Source: Bacillus pseudomycoides
GTDB taxonomy: Bacteria; Bacillota; Bacilli; Bacillales; Bacillaceae_G
DNA: 64,000 nt
Direction: 5' to 3'
Assembly: GCF_002582035.1 (NCBI RefSeq)
Contig: NZ_NUQE01000019.1
Coordinates: 74,997-138,996 of the forward strand
Shown here in pieces: positions 24,251 to 34,020 of the stretch (positions are counted from its first letter, which is position 1; each line of letters opens with the position of its first letter). Under the pieces are notes generated by a model. It was not told where the DNA came from. It did no database searches and worked only from the letters and a program-made list of their open reading frames with translations. Made by a program: the position numbers and the translations under genes.

Positions 24251-24408
24251 ATAAAGTGAAACTTTCCTCGGTAGGGATTTTTTCCATCCCCTACTGAGGG
24301 AAAGCTCTCACCAATCGGGCTTTTTCAGGCAGTTATCCCCCACCTATCTTCTTCGGTTTTCTCTGAATCTTGAGGTGGGGTCTTACCGCCCGCGAATAGC
24401 GGGATAAA
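24251..24408 (+). mobile_element. bcr1 repeat, full length
   Basis: 158 bp between ATAAA boundaries. Hairpin I carries paired changes (CCTCGGTAGGG with CCCTACTGAGG). It ends at the terminator hairpin of the convergent ung gene. Confidence 0.92.
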
Positions 24409-24409
24409 T

Positions 24410-24437
24410 CTCTAAATGAAAGGACTCTCATTTAGAG
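24410..24437 (-). terminator. ung terminator-like hairpin
   Basis: CTCTAAATGA/TCATTTAGAG stem overlapping the ung stop codon. The T-tract is weak. Confidence 0.5.
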
Positions 24438-25109
24438 GTTCGGAATTTCCCAATCAATTTCCTGTTCTCCTTGTTCTACTAACAAGTTGTTTATTTTTGA
24501 AAATGGTTTGCTGCCAAAGAACCCTCGGCGTGCTGATAATGGGCTTGGATGAACAGATTCAATAATATGATGATTTGGATTTGTAATGAGCTTTTTCTTT
24601 GCCTGAGCAGGTCGCCCCCATAACACAAAGATAACTGGTTTTTCACGTTCATTTAACAACTCAATAATACGATCTGTGAAAACTTCCCATCCTTTTCCTT
24701 TATGAGAATTGGCTTCTCCTTGACGCACAGTTAATACAGTATTTAGTAAAAGCACGCCTTGTTCTGCCCATTTTACTAAATAGCCGTTATTCGGGATTGG
24801 ATAACCAAGGTCATCCAGCAATTCTTTATACATGTTTTGCAGTGACGGCGGCGTACGTACGCCAGGTTGCACGGAAAAACTTAAACCGTGCGCTTGATCT
24901 GGCCCATGATATGGATCTTGTCCTAAAATAAGCACCTTCGTATCTTGATAGCTTGTATAATGCAAAGCATTAAAAATATCTTCCTGCTTCGGATACACAA
25001 CATGTGTACGATATTCTTCTTTTAAAAATGATTGTAATTGTTGATAGTATGGTTTCTCAAATTCAGCTGCGAGTAGCGGTTCCCAATCATTCTTTAGTAT
25101 TTGTTCCAT
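24432..25109 (-). CDS. ung: Uracil-DNA glycosylase
   Basis: Removes uracil from DNA as the first step of base excision repair. The 225-residue family 1 enzyme has the water-activating motif GQDPYHGP at 63-70 (Asp65) and the catalytic HPSPLSA loop with His187. ATG at 25109 follows AGGAAGTG and gives the standard N-terminus. It lies 20 bp after an ABC-2 permease gene on the same strand, so it is probably the last gene of that operon. The same association with ywd genes is seen in B. subtilis (ywdG). Confidence 0.97.
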   Translation of the reverse strand: MEQILKNDWEPLLAAEFEKPYYQQLQSFLKEEYRTHVVYPKQEDIFNALHYTSYQDTKVLILGQDPYHGPDQAHGLSFSVQPGVRTPPSLQNMYKELLDDLGYPIPNNGYLVKWAEQGVLLLNTVLTVRQGEANSHKGKGWEVFTDRIIELLNEREKPVIFVLWGRPAQAKKKLITNPNHHIIESVHPSPLSARRGFFGSKPFSKINNLLVEQGEQEIDWEIPNL

Positions 25110-25128
25110 TCTTTCACTTCCTATCGTA

Positions 25129-26121
25129 TTAATTAACCATATCTTGTTTTGTAAATACTGCGAAAGCAATAATGAGCGATACAACTGCCCATATTGTTAG
25201 ATTAAGTAATGAAAAGCTCATCGATAATCCTGGCAGTGCTGGTAACTGTCCTGATAAATAATCCGTTAACGATAAATTAACACTAAAAATATATTTTGCA
25301 CCTTCCCAAGACGTTGCAAAATTATTTAAGATATTCCCAGCAATTAACGCTGCCAGCATAACTCCCATACCAGCTGGCGTATTACGAATCAATACAGAAA
25401 CCATAAATGAGATTGTACCGACGACAACCGCTACAAACCAAGCAAGCCCGTAAGCCATAACAATGTATTGCCACTGCGGAATAAGATGAACAAAGTTTGT
25501 GTTTAACGTATCCTTCTCAGTGATGAACCCTGTCAGCACCGGCAAATTCCACCCTGAATACCCAAAGACGATGCCTGATAATACATATGAAAGAACACCA
25601 ACAAACAATAAAATGAGCGAAATAAATAGCAACATCGTCACATATTTACTCAAAAGAATTTTCCAGCGCCGAATTGGCCTAGTAAGGAGCATTTTCATCG
25701 TTCCATCACTTCGTTCTCCCGACACGATATCAATTGCTACAATCATGACTAGAAGCGGAATAAATAACGTAATTCCTTGTTCAATAAATGCGCGTACAAA
25801 TGTCGGTGCTCCTGGAGCACTTGGATTAATATTATGATCTAAATAATATTGTTGCTGCTCCACGTTTACCTTTAACCATTTCTTAAATTCTTCCGGCAGA
25901 CGCGAATTATTTAAGCGGTTTTGCGAATCAACAATTTGCTGTTGCAATGAAACTTTCCAATCACTCGTACCAAGACGTTTTATAGTCGTCTGCACTTCCC
26001 GATACTGTGCATAAACAAAAATCGGAATTAAAATTGCCAAAATGAGTATGACTACTACAATACGCCCTTTTCGGTATATCTTTTCCGCCTCATTATAGAC
26101 GAGGTTCGCAAATTCACGCAT
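25129..26121 (-). CDS. ABC-2 type transporter permease
   Basis: 330-residue membrane protein with six hydrophobic segments. A long extracytoplasmic loop of about 90 residues follows the first segment, then the ABC-2 signature [30 protein letters not shown] around 130-160. It pairs with the ATPase encoded just upstream (8-bp overlap) to form an exporter. The substrate is unknown; related systems export antibiotics, lipids or peptides or give bacitracin/lantibiotic resistance. It is the third gene of a GDSL hydrolase-ATPase-permease-ung unit. Confidence 0.88.
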   Translation of the reverse strand: MREFANLVYNEAEKIYRKGRIVVVILILAILIPIFVYAQYREVQTTIKRLGTSDWKVSLQQQIVDSQNRLNNSRLPEEFKKWLKVNVEQQQYYLDHNINPSAPGAPTFVRAFIEQGITLFIPLLVMIVAIDIVSGERSDGTMKMLLTRPIRRWKILLSKYVTMLLFISLILLFVGVLSYVLSGIVFGYSGWNLPVLTGFITEKDTLNTNFVHLIPQWQYIVMAYGLAWFVAVVVGTISFMVSVLIRNTPAGMGVMLAALIAGNILNNFATSWEGAKYIFSVNLSLTDYLSGQLPALPGLSMSFSLLNLTIWAVVSLIIAFAVFTKQDMVN

Positions 26122-27031
26122 GTTGCTCCCCCTTTGTCAGTTCCATAAATAAATCTTCCAATGTAAATACAATTTCTTTTACACTATGAACGTCTACATC
26201 GTACTCTACTAATTTTTTATTATAAAAGCTTACACGCTCTTGATTCATACGACATAATAATCGCCCTTCTTCTATTACAAGTTCTGTCACTTCACCAGAT
26301 TCTTCAAGCAACGTCTTTGCTTTTTCAAGCGGTGTCACAATCCACTCAATCCGGCCACTCGCTTGCTTCACTAATTCTTCAACCCTTGCTACTGTAATCA
26401 CTTTCCCTTTATTAATAATCGCAACGCGGTCACAAATCATTTGCACTTCACTTAACAAATGGCTGGATATGAATACGCTCATATTTTCCTCTTTCACAAG
26501 CGTATGCACAAATTCACGAAGTTCCCGAATACCAGCCGGATCAAGTCCGTTCGTCGGTTCATCTAATATAAGGAGTTTCGGATTCCCAAGAAGAGCTTGT
26601 GCAATCCCAAGGCGTTGCTTCATTCCAAGCGAATACGTTTTCACCTTATCGTGAATGCGTTCATCAAGATGTACCATTTTTGCAATTTCTATAATGCGTT
26701 CATCAGAAATTCCGCCTAGCATGCGAGCAAATTGTTTTAAATTTTCAAAGCCAGTCAAATATGTATACAACTCAGGGTTTTCAACGATACTTCCAATTTG
26801 CCTCATCGCTCCCCGAAAATTTTCTTTTATATCATAACCACCGATTGAAACTGTTCCTTCTGTTGCTTGAATAAGACCGACAAGCATACGAATCGTTGTT
26901 GTTTTCCCCGCTCCATTTGGTCCCAAAAAACCAAATACTTCTCCTTGCTGTATATCAAACGACACATTCTCAACAAGCGTTTTTTTCTTGATTACTTTTT
27001 TTAGATTTCGTACAGATAACACCGTCTTCAT
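26114..27031 (-). CDS. ABC transporter ATP-binding protein (drug/lipid exporter type)
   Basis: 305-residue ATPase of the CcmA/BcrA class. Walker A is GPNGAGKTT (about 36-44), the signature is SLGMKQRLGIAQALLG and Walker B is LLILDEPTNGLDPAG. A C-terminal extension of about 80 residues is typical of DUF4162-type exporters. The start ATG overlaps the stop of the GDSL hydrolase gene (ATGA), and its end overlaps the permease start, so the three are translationally coupled. It drives an ABC-2 exporter of unknown substrate. Confidence 0.92.
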   Translation of the reverse strand: MKTVLSVRNLKKVIKKKTLVENVSFDIQQGEVFGFLGPNGAGKTTTIRMLVGLIQATEGTVSIGGYDIKENFRGAMRQIGSIVENPELYTYLTGFENLKQFARMLGGISDERIIEIAKMVHLDERIHDKVKTYSLGMKQRLGIAQALLGNPKLLILDEPTNGLDPAGIRELREFVHTLVKEENMSVFISSHLLSEVQMICDRVAIINKGKVITVARVEELVKQASGRIEWIVTPLEKAKTLLEESGEVTELVIEEGRLLCRMNQERVSFYNKKLVEYDVDVHSVKEIVFTLEDLFMELTKGEQHA

Positions 27032-27837
27032 TTCTCTTCACCCCCATCAAGCTTTAATTTACTTACAACATTTTGTAATAAACGGTCCGCTATGAATGTA
27101 TAGCCTGTTTCATTCGGGTGAAAGTGATCAGAATATAATAAATCCTTACCATGATTTTGGAACATATCAAATGTCGGGACAACATACACGTTTGGATAAT
27201 CGAGTGCAATTTTTTCTAATGACGCATTCCAATCAACAACAATTGACGACGAGCCTTTTAACTCTTCTACATCTTCAAATGGATTATACAAACCAATCCA
27301 GAAAATTGGGCTGTTTGGATTTAACTGCCGCAGCTTGGATAAAATTTGCTTCGCATTATTTTGAAATGCTACTGTATCAGGATGATACGTCGTTAAATCA
27401 AGATTCTCAAGCGATCCCCATCCTGGGAATAAGTCATTTCCTCCAATTGTCAGAACAAGCATATCAGCTTGCTTAATTGCATACTCAGCACCGCTACTTT
27501 CCATTTGTTTTAACAAATCGGGCATTTTCGCACCGCTCACCGCTAAATTTGTAAGCGCTACCTTTTGGTTGTATTTTGTTTGCAATTCATTCTTCATACG
27601 TCCAATATATCCAATACCTTCTTTATCTCCGACACCGCGCGTTAACGAATCACCTAAACTAACAATTTGTAACGTTCCTTTTTGCTGTTTCTCTTTTGCT
27701 TCTTCTTGTACAGTAGGAGCTAACTTAGAAGCTTTCGGATTTAGAACATCGTTTACGCCGGCAATAAAGCCGTAAGCAAATAAACAAAAAGATGCCAGCG
27801 CAACAAATAAAATAGCTTTCACAAATTTCGACCTCAT
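27028..27837 (-). CDS. SGNH/GDSL-family hydrolase, membrane-anchored or secreted
   Basis: 269-residue esterase/lipase-type protein. It has an N-terminal hydrophobic segment (about 8-28), then block I VSLGDSLTRG (catalytic Ser), block III GGND (TIGGNDLF) and block V SDHFHPNETGY (catalytic Asp and His). This YtpA/YlbO-unlike, YpmR-like arrangement places the catalytic domain outside the membrane, where it may act on lipids or acylated wall polymers. It is the first gene of the operon with the ABC exporter, suggesting that exporter and hydrolase act on the same envelope molecule; that link is an inference. Confidence 0.87.
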   Translation of the reverse strand: MRSKFVKAILFVALASFCLFAYGFIAGVNDVLNPKASKLAPTVQEEAKEKQQKGTLQIVSLGDSLTRGVGDKEGIGYIGRMKNELQTKYNQKVALTNLAVSGAKMPDLLKQMESSGAEYAIKQADMLVLTIGGNDLFPGWGSLENLDLTTYHPDTVAFQNNAKQILSKLRQLNPNSPIFWIGLYNPFEDVEELKGSSSIVVDWNASLEKIALDYPNVYVVPTFDMFQNHGKDLLYSDHFHPNETGYTFIADRLLQNVVSKLKLDGGEEK

Positions 27838-27916
27838 GCTAAAACCCCTTTATCTCCTTATAGATTGACCATATTATACCAAACGAAAATTTGAAAAGCG
27901 ATTTTCATCAGCCTAT

Positions 27917-27954
27917 AAAAAAAGCACAATCATTTTCAGTAAGATTGTACTTTT
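27917..27954 (-). terminator. Terminator of the lacI-type gene
   Basis: AAAAGTACAATC/GATTGTGCTTTTTTT hairpin on the minus strand. Confidence 0.85.
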
Positions 27955-27965
27955 CACTTTATTCC

Positions 27966-28943
27966 TTATGTTGTAAGTCTTTCCGTTAATTTCGCAAATA
28001 ACTCAATTCTTTTTACTTCTTTTTCTCTACTCGTAATATGGTCATGCAAAATTGTGAATGCACCTGCACCAACCTCTACACTCGAATGAGCAATTGTTGT
28101 AATATCTAGTATCTCTGCAACTTGCTGATCATCACAGCCAATAACGGTGATATCACCTGGAATAGAAAGGCCGCTTTTTTGGGCGGCTGTTACAATACCA
28201 GCTGCAATATGATTACAAGATACGAGAAGGGCGGTTGGACGCTCCTTCATACGAAGCAGTGATTGAACAACACGTGTCCCGTCCTCTATTGTAAAGCAGT
28301 CTACAAACTCCCACTCCTCTTTCGGTCTAACATGAACAGAGGATAAAGCATCCCGGTACGCCTGTTTTCGATTTTGACTGTTGAAACTATTACCTCGCCC
28401 AACGCAGTAACCAATTCGTGTATGTCCCTTTTCTATTAAATATTCCATTCCTAGCGCAAACGTTTTGTAATGATCAATATGAATGCTGGAAATTGTACTT
28501 GATACTGTATCTTCACACGTCACAATTGGACCAAACTTTGCGTATTTTTCAATCTCCTGGCAAGCATTGACTTTCGAACATATAATGACCCCGTCTAACT
28601 TTTTCATCTTTAACATATTCAAAATTTCTATTTCTTTATCCGTGCTATACCCCGTTTGGCAGAGCATCATATTGTAATTATGTTTTGCAGCCTCTCTTGA
28701 AATACCTTCTATAATTGCACTGTAATATTGATTATTTACAAACGGAAGGAGAACACCAATAACATTCGTTTTTCCTCGTACTAAATGGATGGCATTCGAA
28801 TTTTGCGTGTAATTTAACTTTTCGATAATTGCTAATATCTCTTTTCTTTTTTGCTCATTTACATATGGATGATTATTTAAAACGCGCGAAACGGTAGAAA
28901 TCGAGACCCCTGCCATTTCTGCGATTTTTTTTATATTTGGCAT
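27966..28943 (-). CDS. LacI-family transcriptional regulator
   Basis: 325-residue repressor. The N-terminal helix-turn-helix (about 3-25, NIKKIAEMAGVSISTVSRVLNN) with hinge helix is followed by a periplasmic-binding-like sensor domain (GVLLPFVNNQYYSAIIEGI to IGCDDQQVAEILDITTIAHSS). It binds an operator as a dimer and a small carbohydrate-like effector. No sugar catabolic genes adjoin it; the divergent neighbour encodes a YczE-like membrane protein. The target genes are therefore unknown, and self-regulation or control of the divergent gene is possible. Confidence 0.92.
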   Translation of the reverse strand: MPNIKKIAEMAGVSISTVSRVLNNHPYVNEQKRKEILAIIEKLNYTQNSNAIHLVRGKTNVIGVLLPFVNNQYYSAIIEGISREAAKHNYNMMLCQTGYSTDKEIEILNMLKMKKLDGVIICSKVNACQEIEKYAKFGPIVTCEDTVSSTISSIHIDHYKTFALGMEYLIEKGHTRIGYCVGRGNSFNSQNRKQAYRDALSSVHVRPKEEWEFVDCFTIEDGTRVVQSLLRMKERPTALLVSCNHIAAGIVTAAQKSGLSIPGDITVIGCDDQQVAEILDITTIAHSSVEVGAGAFTILHDHITSREKEVKRIELFAKLTERLTT

Positions 28944-29075
28944 AATAAAATCTCCCTTCCCACCTTACATATTACCGCATACAAAAAATTTTAGAAATGT
29001 ACCCCTTGACCTGGTAAGCTTTCCACATTATATCCTTTGCTAGCAAGCTTAATAAGAAAGGATTTGTGTTTCATT

Positions 29076-29696
29076 ATGAAATTTAAATTAGAGTATATAT
29101 TTTTTATAGGTGGATTACTACTACTCTCTCTCGGTATAAATATGATGACAACAATTACTTCATTTGGTCTTAGTCCTTATGATTCGTTTTTCATTGCTTT
29201 ATATCAAAATTTTGGTTTAAGCATCGGATCTTGGATGTTTATTATTAATCTTATCTTTACCCTTATCGTACTGTCTATGAACCGAAAACAGATTACATTT
29301 GGGACAATCATGACGATGATTTTGATCTCTGTTTTTGTTGATATGATTGGTTCAGTTGCATTTATAATGGATGGCATTCGATCTCTTCCAAAGTATGTAA
29401 CACTTATATGCGGAAATTTATTTGTTGGAGCAGGAATTGGTATTTATGTTTCCTCACAGCTTGGCACTGCGCCGCAAGAAGCGTTTGTTTTAACAATCTC
29501 TGAAAAGACAAAGTGGTCCTTTCGGAAAACAGAAATTTCTCTAGCTTGTCTATTTTTAACCGGTAGTTTCATGCTACATGGGCCCATTTATTTTGGTACC
29601 ATTATTCTATCTTTTACAACAGGCTGGCTCATTCAAGCATTTATTCAAGTTGGTACAAAAATATTACAAAGTAATCGTACGCAAGAAGCCCATTGA
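29076..29696 (+). CDS. YczE/YyaS/YitT family membrane protein
   Basis: 206-residue protein with five hydrophobic segments and the YczE family motif FGLSPYDSFFIALYQNFGLSIG (segment 2) and SQLGTAPQEAFVL (segment 4). B. subtilis YczE is needed post-transcriptionally for bacillaene/surfactin-type synthesis, but the family is broad and function here is unknown. ATG at 29076 was chosen for its AAAGGA site. Divergent from the LacI regulator, which may control it. A bidirectional terminator shared with thrB follows. Confidence 0.82.
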   Translation: MKFKLEYIFFIGGLLLLSLGINMMTTITSFGLSPYDSFFIALYQNFGLSIGSWMFIINLIFTLIVLSMNRKQITFGTIMTMILISVFVDMIGSVAFIMDGIRSLPKYVTLICGNLFVGAGIGIYVSSQLGTAPQEAFVLTISEKTKWSFRKTEISLACLFLTGSFMLHGPIYFGTIILSFTTGWLIQAFIQVGTKILQSNRTQEAH

Positions 29697-29722
29697 AAGC
29701 TATATACTTTCAATGGGCTTTT
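29687..29722. terminator. Bidirectional terminator between the yczE-like gene and thrB
   Basis: AAGCCCATTGAAAG/CTTTCAATGGGCTTTT perfect stem; the loop is seven bases. Confidence 0.92.
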
Positions 29723-30608
29723 GTTGTTCATATATAATATGTACCCCTTCGTTGACAACTTGAAGCGTTTCTACCACGCAATGACTAAAAATAGATTGCA
29801 GCCATACCTTTACTTCGTCAGCACTTCCTTTTTTCACATAACAAAGCACAGTTGGCCCGGCACCACTTAAAGAAACACCATATACATTCTCATGCTCTAA
29901 TTCATGAAGTTTTTGTAATTCAGGAACGAGCTGCTTACGGTGCGGTTCATGAAATATATCCTGTTTCATCATTTCCCCAGCCAGCACCCAGTCCTCTTTA
30001 CATAAAGCTGCTACAAGTACATTGGCAACACCGCTGCCGCGAATGCCTTCCATGTACGATAACCTACTCGGAAGCACATCTCTTGCATGAACCGTTTTCA
30101 GTTCATATGAAGGAATAACTGCAACAAGTTCTACATCATGAATAGCCTGTGACAAAAATGCAATATCTTTTCCATCATACGTTCCTATTATAAGACCACC
30201 ATATAACGCAGCTCCAACATTATCAATATGTCCTTCTATTTCCGTTGCAATCAATAGCTTTTCTCTGCTAGATAGATGCAAATCACAGAGCTGATCGGCA
30301 AGTTCAATCCCAGCAATAATTGCCGAAGCACTGCTTCCAAGCCCTCTTGCTAATGGAATATCACTATCAAGATAGAGCCTGCAATATGGAAGCTCCTTAT
30401 TATAACGAGCGGCTATTTCCCTTGCAGTCTTAATTAGTAAATTATTCTCATCTTCTGGCACACCTTGCAGAAGTGGTGTTTTCACCTTGCACTCCCATCT
30501 GTAATGTGAAAATACATCTACCGTTAAATATTTACTTACCGCAAGACCAATTGAATCAAAGCCTGGCCCAAGATTTGCTGTACTGGCAGGCACACGAATT
30601 GTAAACAT
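29700..30608 (-). CDS. thrB: Homoserine kinase
   Basis: Phosphorylates homoserine to O-phosphohomoserine for threonine synthesis. The GHMP-kinase fold protein of about 302 residues begins MFTIRVPASTANLGPGFDSIG, the family N-terminal motif. It has the phosphate loop PLARGLGSSASAI (about 88-100) and the C-terminal GVSLSGAGPTVL. ATG at 30608 is chosen for its AAGGAGG site. It is the last gene of hom-thrC-thrB, starting just after the thrC stop. Its 3' end overlaps the shared terminator. Confidence 0.95.
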   Translation of the reverse strand: MFTIRVPASTANLGPGFDSIGLAVSKYLTVDVFSHYRWECKVKTPLLQGVPEDENNLLIKTAREIAARYNKELPYCRLYLDSDIPLARGLGSSASAIIAGIELADQLCDLHLSSREKLLIATEIEGHIDNVGAALYGGLIIGTYDGKDIAFLSQAIHDVELVAVIPSYELKTVHARDVLPSRLSYMEGIRGSGVANVLVAALCKEDWVLAGEMMKQDIFHEPHRKQLVPELQKLHELEHENVYGVSLSGAGPTVLCYVKKGSADEVKVWLQSIFSHCVVETLQVVNEGVHIIYEQQKPIESI

Positions 30609-30619
30609 GAGAGCCTCCT

Positions 30620-31678
30620 TCATCGTAGGACAGCTCCTTGAATATGTTCAAACACAACCTTTTCATCATTTGGCAAAACAAGCGGCTGAATTTTTTTCGT
30701 ATCAATTGCAATGTTAGGATCTTTTAAACCATTTCCTGTTAAAACAGCGACGATTTTACTTCCTTTTGTTATTTCTCCTGTTTGTACTTGCTTATAAATA
30801 CCAGCAAGCGACGCACAAGAAGCAGGCTCTGCAAAAATTCCTTCATATTTGGCAAGCCATTCATAGGCCTGAAGAATTTCTGCATCTGTTACCTCATCAA
30901 TTTTCCCATTTGAATCATGTGCAGCAGCGGCAGCTTTATCCCAGCTTGCAGGATTACCGATGCGTATTGCAGTGGCAACTGTCTCTGGATTTTCAATTTT
31001 ATATCCACGTACAATCGCTGCTGCTCCTTCTGCTTCAAAGCCGCGCATCTCCGGTAAACCTGTACCATGCTTTTCGTTATACTCCGTAAACCCTTTCCAG
31101 TATGCTGTAATATTCCCGGCATTCCCAACTGGAATAGCTAAAATATCAGGCGCTTTTCCAAGTGCATCACAAATTTCAAATGCCGCTGTTTTTTGCCCTT
31201 CAATACGATACGGATTCACTGAATTCACAAGTGTAATAGGCGATGAGTCGCTTAGCTTCCGCACCATTTGCAGAGCATGGTCAAAGTTCCCGTCAATACT
31301 GATAATTTCAGCTCCGTACATCACTGCCTGAGCTAACTTACCATATGCAATTTTTCCGTTCGGAATCATAACAATACAAGATAAACCTGCGCGCGCTGCA
31401 TAAGCAGCCGCAGACGCAGATGTATTTCCTGTTGAAGCACAAATAACCGTTTTACTGCCCGCTTCCTTTGCCTTCGCTACTGCCATAACCATCCCGCGAT
31501 CTTTAAAGGAACCAGTCGGGTTTGCCCCTTCTACTTTCGCATAAATAGAAACACCCCATTTTTCTGAAAGGCTCTCTAATAAAACAAGTGGTGTATTTCC
31601 TTCTGATAACGAAAGTAAAGGTGTCTGATCAGTAATCGGTAAATATTCTTTATAAGCAGCAAGTAGTCCGTTCCACAT
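30620..31678 (-). CDS. thrC: Threonine synthase
   Basis: PLP-dependent enzyme converting O-phosphohomoserine to threonine and phosphate. The 352-residue protein has the PLP lysine Lys59 in SFKDRGM, the [19 protein letters not shown] phosphate/substrate loop and the C-terminal [11 protein letters not shown]. It lacks the N-terminal extension of the longer E. coli type, so it is the short Bacillus form. It touches the hom stop codon by one base and is followed by thrB, giving a compact hom-thrC-thrB operon. Confidence 0.96.
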   Translation of the reverse strand: MWNGLLAAYKEYLPITDQTPLLSLSEGNTPLVLLESLSEKWGVSIYAKVEGANPTGSFKDRGMVMAVAKAKEAGSKTVICASTGNTSASAAAYAARAGLSCIVMIPNGKIAYGKLAQAVMYGAEIISIDGNFDHALQMVRKLSDSSPITLVNSVNPYRIEGQKTAAFEICDALGKAPDILAIPVGNAGNITAYWKGFTEYNEKHGTGLPEMRGFEAEGAAAIVRGYKIENPETVATAIRIGNPASWDKAAAAAHDSNGKIDEVTDAEILQAYEWLAKYEGIFAEPASCASLAGIYKQVQTGEITKGSKIVAVLTGNGLKDPNIAIDTKKIQPLVLPNDEKVVFEHIQGAVLR

Positions 31679-32973
31679 TAGCGAGCATCTCCTTCAATAC
31701 GGTAATTCGCTTTCACGCAAGCCACTTCTTCATACGTTTCTAGCGTTTCTAAAATATATGCATAATCTGCAAGGGATGCGCGGTGTGTAACGATGACAAT
31801 TTCAGCTGCTCCTTTCTCTTGTAATGGCATTTGAATAATCTTTTCGAAGCTTACGCCGCGCTCAGAGAACAGAGATGTAATTTTTGCAAACACACCTACC
31901 TCATCTTTCACATGAAGGCGTAGAAACTTCTTCACATAAATTTCGTCTTCGTCTTTTAACACTTTTTCATACTGCGGAGTCACAGCACTATTGCCTGTTA
32001 CACCAAGTCGTACATTTTTCATAACCGCTACTAAATCAGATACAACAGCTGTTGCTGTTGGTAAACTTCCTGCACCTGGTCCGTAAAACATTGTTTCTCC
32101 TACCGCTTCGCCGTATACATATACCGCATTATATTCATTTTGAACAGCCGCAAGCGGGTGCGCATTTGGCAGCAGTGTTGGTTCTACTGTCACCTCTAAT
32201 TTCTCACCATCACGCTTCGCTACGCCGATTAACTTAATTGTATAGCCTAAGCTCTTACTATATGTAATGTCCTCCTCCGTAATGGATGTAATCCCTTTTA
32301 CATTCACATCATGAAGTTCTACATTTGTAGAAAAGCCTAGTGTCGCTAAGATTGTCATCTTTCGAGCCGCATCTAACCCTTCAACGTCCGATGTTGGATC
32401 TGCTTCTGCAAATCCCAGTTGCTGCGCTTCATTTAACACGTCTTCGTATGCTCTCCCTTCGTCAGACATTTTTGTCAAAATAAAATTTGTTGTTCCGTTC
32501 ACAATGCCCATCATTTTCGTAATTCGATCAGAAGAAAGACCTTCCACAATGCTTCGCAAAATTGGAATACCGCCTGCTACACTTGCTTCATAAAACAAAT
32601 CCGCTTGATTTGCTTTTGCCACAGTAAGAAGTTCTGCACCGTGAAGTGCCATTAAATCTTTATTTGCTGTTACAACATGTTTTCCGTTTTGCAGCGCTTG
32701 TAAAATATATGCTTTCGCATCTTCTACACCGCCCATCACCTCAATAACAACGTCAACATCTGGATTATTTATAATTTCATCTGGATTTTTCGTTAACAAT
32801 GTAGGGGTTACTTGGACCTCACGTTCTTTTTCTATGTTTTGTACTAACACTTTTGCTACTTTAACAGGACAACCGATTTGATGCGCTAAACGATCTTGAT
32901 GATCTTCAATAATACGCACCACACCGCTTCCTACAGTTCCAAGACCTAATAAGCCGACTCGAATTTCGTTCAT
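31678..32973 (-). CDS. hom: Homoserine dehydrogenase
   Basis: NAD(P)H-dependent reduction of aspartate semialdehyde to homoserine, the branch point to threonine and methionine. The 431-residue protein has the nucleotide loop GLGTVGSG at 9-16, a catalytic domain ([16 protein letters not shown] and [16 protein letters not shown]) and a C-terminal ACT domain (about 350-425), which usually confers threonine feedback inhibition. ATG at 32973 is preferred; the GTG four codons earlier overlaps the AGGGGTGG site. It supplies homoserine both to thrB/thrC and to the adjoining metA/metY. Confidence 0.96.
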   Translation of the reverse strand: MNEIRVGLLGLGTVGSGVVRIIEDHQDRLAHQIGCPVKVAKVLVQNIEKEREVQVTPTLLTKNPDEIINNPDVDVVIEVMGGVEDAKAYILQALQNGKHVVTANKDLMALHGAELLTVAKANQADLFYEASVAGGIPILRSIVEGLSSDRITKMMGIVNGTTNFILTKMSDEGRAYEDVLNEAQQLGFAEADPTSDVEGLDAARKMTILATLGFSTNVELHDVNVKGITSITEEDITYSKSLGYTIKLIGVAKRDGEKLEVTVEPTLLPNAHPLAAVQNEYNAVYVYGEAVGETMFYGPGAGSLPTATAVVSDLVAVMKNVRLGVTGNSAVTPQYEKVLKDEDEIYVKKFLRLHVKDEVGVFAKITSLFSERGVSFEKIIQMPLQEKGAAEIVIVTHRASLADYAYILETLETYEEVACVKANYRIEGDAR

Positions 32974-33011
32974 AATATTGTCCACCCCTCTAAAAATTGT
33001 ATTTAGGTGCC

Positions 33012-33040
33012 ATTATATAAGGTAAAATTCAAAAAAACAA
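33012..33040 (-). promoter_or_regulatory. SigA promoter of hom-thrC-thrB
   Basis: On the minus strand TTGTTT (33040-33035), 17-bp spacer, TATAAT (33017-33012), about 40 bp before the hom start. It suggests that hom-thrCB is transcribed independently of the riboswitch-controlled metY-metA genes. Confidence 0.6.
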
Positions 33041-33114
33041 TATATTTGGAACATTCCGAATAATAAAGGGCACTCCTTACAAAGAAAACGCTACCAAGTG
33101 TTATATAGTTTCCT

Positions 33115-34020
33115 TTACAAAATATAAGGGGTTTCTTGATATACATAGTAATTTAGCCAATTTGAAAATAGTAGATTCCCATGGCTACGCCATTTTACCA
33201 CTGGCTTTTCCAAGGGATTGTCATTCCTAAAATAGTTTTTTGGAATAGCAATATCGAGCCCTTTTTGTTGATCACGCTCATATTCTTGCTTTAACGTCTC
33301 GCAGCTATATTCACTATGGCCAAGAACAAAAATATGCTTTTCGTCTTTACTCATAACGAGATGAACACCAGCTTCTTCAGATGTCGCTAACACATCAAGT
33401 TCCTGCACTCTTTGAATATCAGATGCACGGACTTCTGTATGACGAGAGTGGGGTGCAAAAAAGCTTTCATCAAAACCGCGTAACAAGTTCACATGCTCCT
33501 GCTTCACTTCATGCTCAAATACACCAAACATCTTTTGCTGAAGTGGATATTTTGGAACGCCGTAGTGATAATACAACCCCGCTTGTGCTCCCCAACAAAT
33601 ATGGAGCGTAGATGTAACATACTTCTGCGAATAGTCCATAATTTGCTTCAATTCTTCCCAATAGTCTATCTCTTCAAAAGGAAGTGTTTCAACGGGAGCA
33701 CCAGTAATAATGAGACCGTCAAATTTTTCTCCTTCAATATCTCGAAATGTTTTATAGAAGCTTGTTAAATGCTCCTGCGCCACGTTCTTTGATGTATGAG
33801 ATTCCATATGAAGTAAATGTACATCGAGCTGAAGCGGTGTATTACCAATTAAACGAAGCAACTGCGTTTCTGTTTCTTGCTTTGTTGGCATCAAATTTAA
33901 AATGGCAATCTTCAAAGCACGAATATCTTGTGTTTCTGCTCGTTCTTTCGTCATCACGAAAATATTTTCATTTTGTAATACTTGACGAGCGGGTAAATCT
34001 TTAGCAACGATGATTGGCAT
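33115..34020 (-). CDS. metA: Homoserine O-acetyltransferase (MetA)
   Basis: Acylates homoserine for methionine synthesis. The 301-residue protein has catalytic Cys142 in [16 protein letters not shown], and His/Glu residues in HSRHTEVR and FVLGHSEYS. MetA proteins are often labelled succinyltransferases, but published work on the B. cereus enzyme showed acetyl-CoA use, dependent on Glu at position 111. Glu111 is present here ([11 protein letters not shown]), and the partner enzyme MetY uses O-acetylhomoserine. The start overlaps the end of metY by 20 bp, so expression is coupled under the SAM riboswitch. Confidence 0.94.
   Translation of the reverse strand: MPIIVAKDLPARQVLQNENIFVMTKERAETQDIRALKIAILNLMPTKQETETQLLRLIGNTPLQLDVHLLHMESHTSKNVAQEHLTSFYKTFRDIEGEKFDGLIITGAPVETLPFEEIDYWEELKQIMDYSQKYVTSTLHICWGAQAGLYYHYGVPKYPLQQKMFGVFEHEVKQEHVNLLRGFDESFFAPHSRHTEVRASDIQRVQELDVLATSEEAGVHLVMSKDEKHIFVLGHSEYSCETLKQEYERDQQKGLDIAIPKNYFRNDNPLEKPVVKWRSHGNLLFSNWLNYYVYQETPYIL

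Noticed and set aside
32986-33114. T-box leader upstream of hom-thrCB
   Set aside because: The gap of 129 bp is too short, and no T-box sequence or terminator/antiterminator pair is visible.
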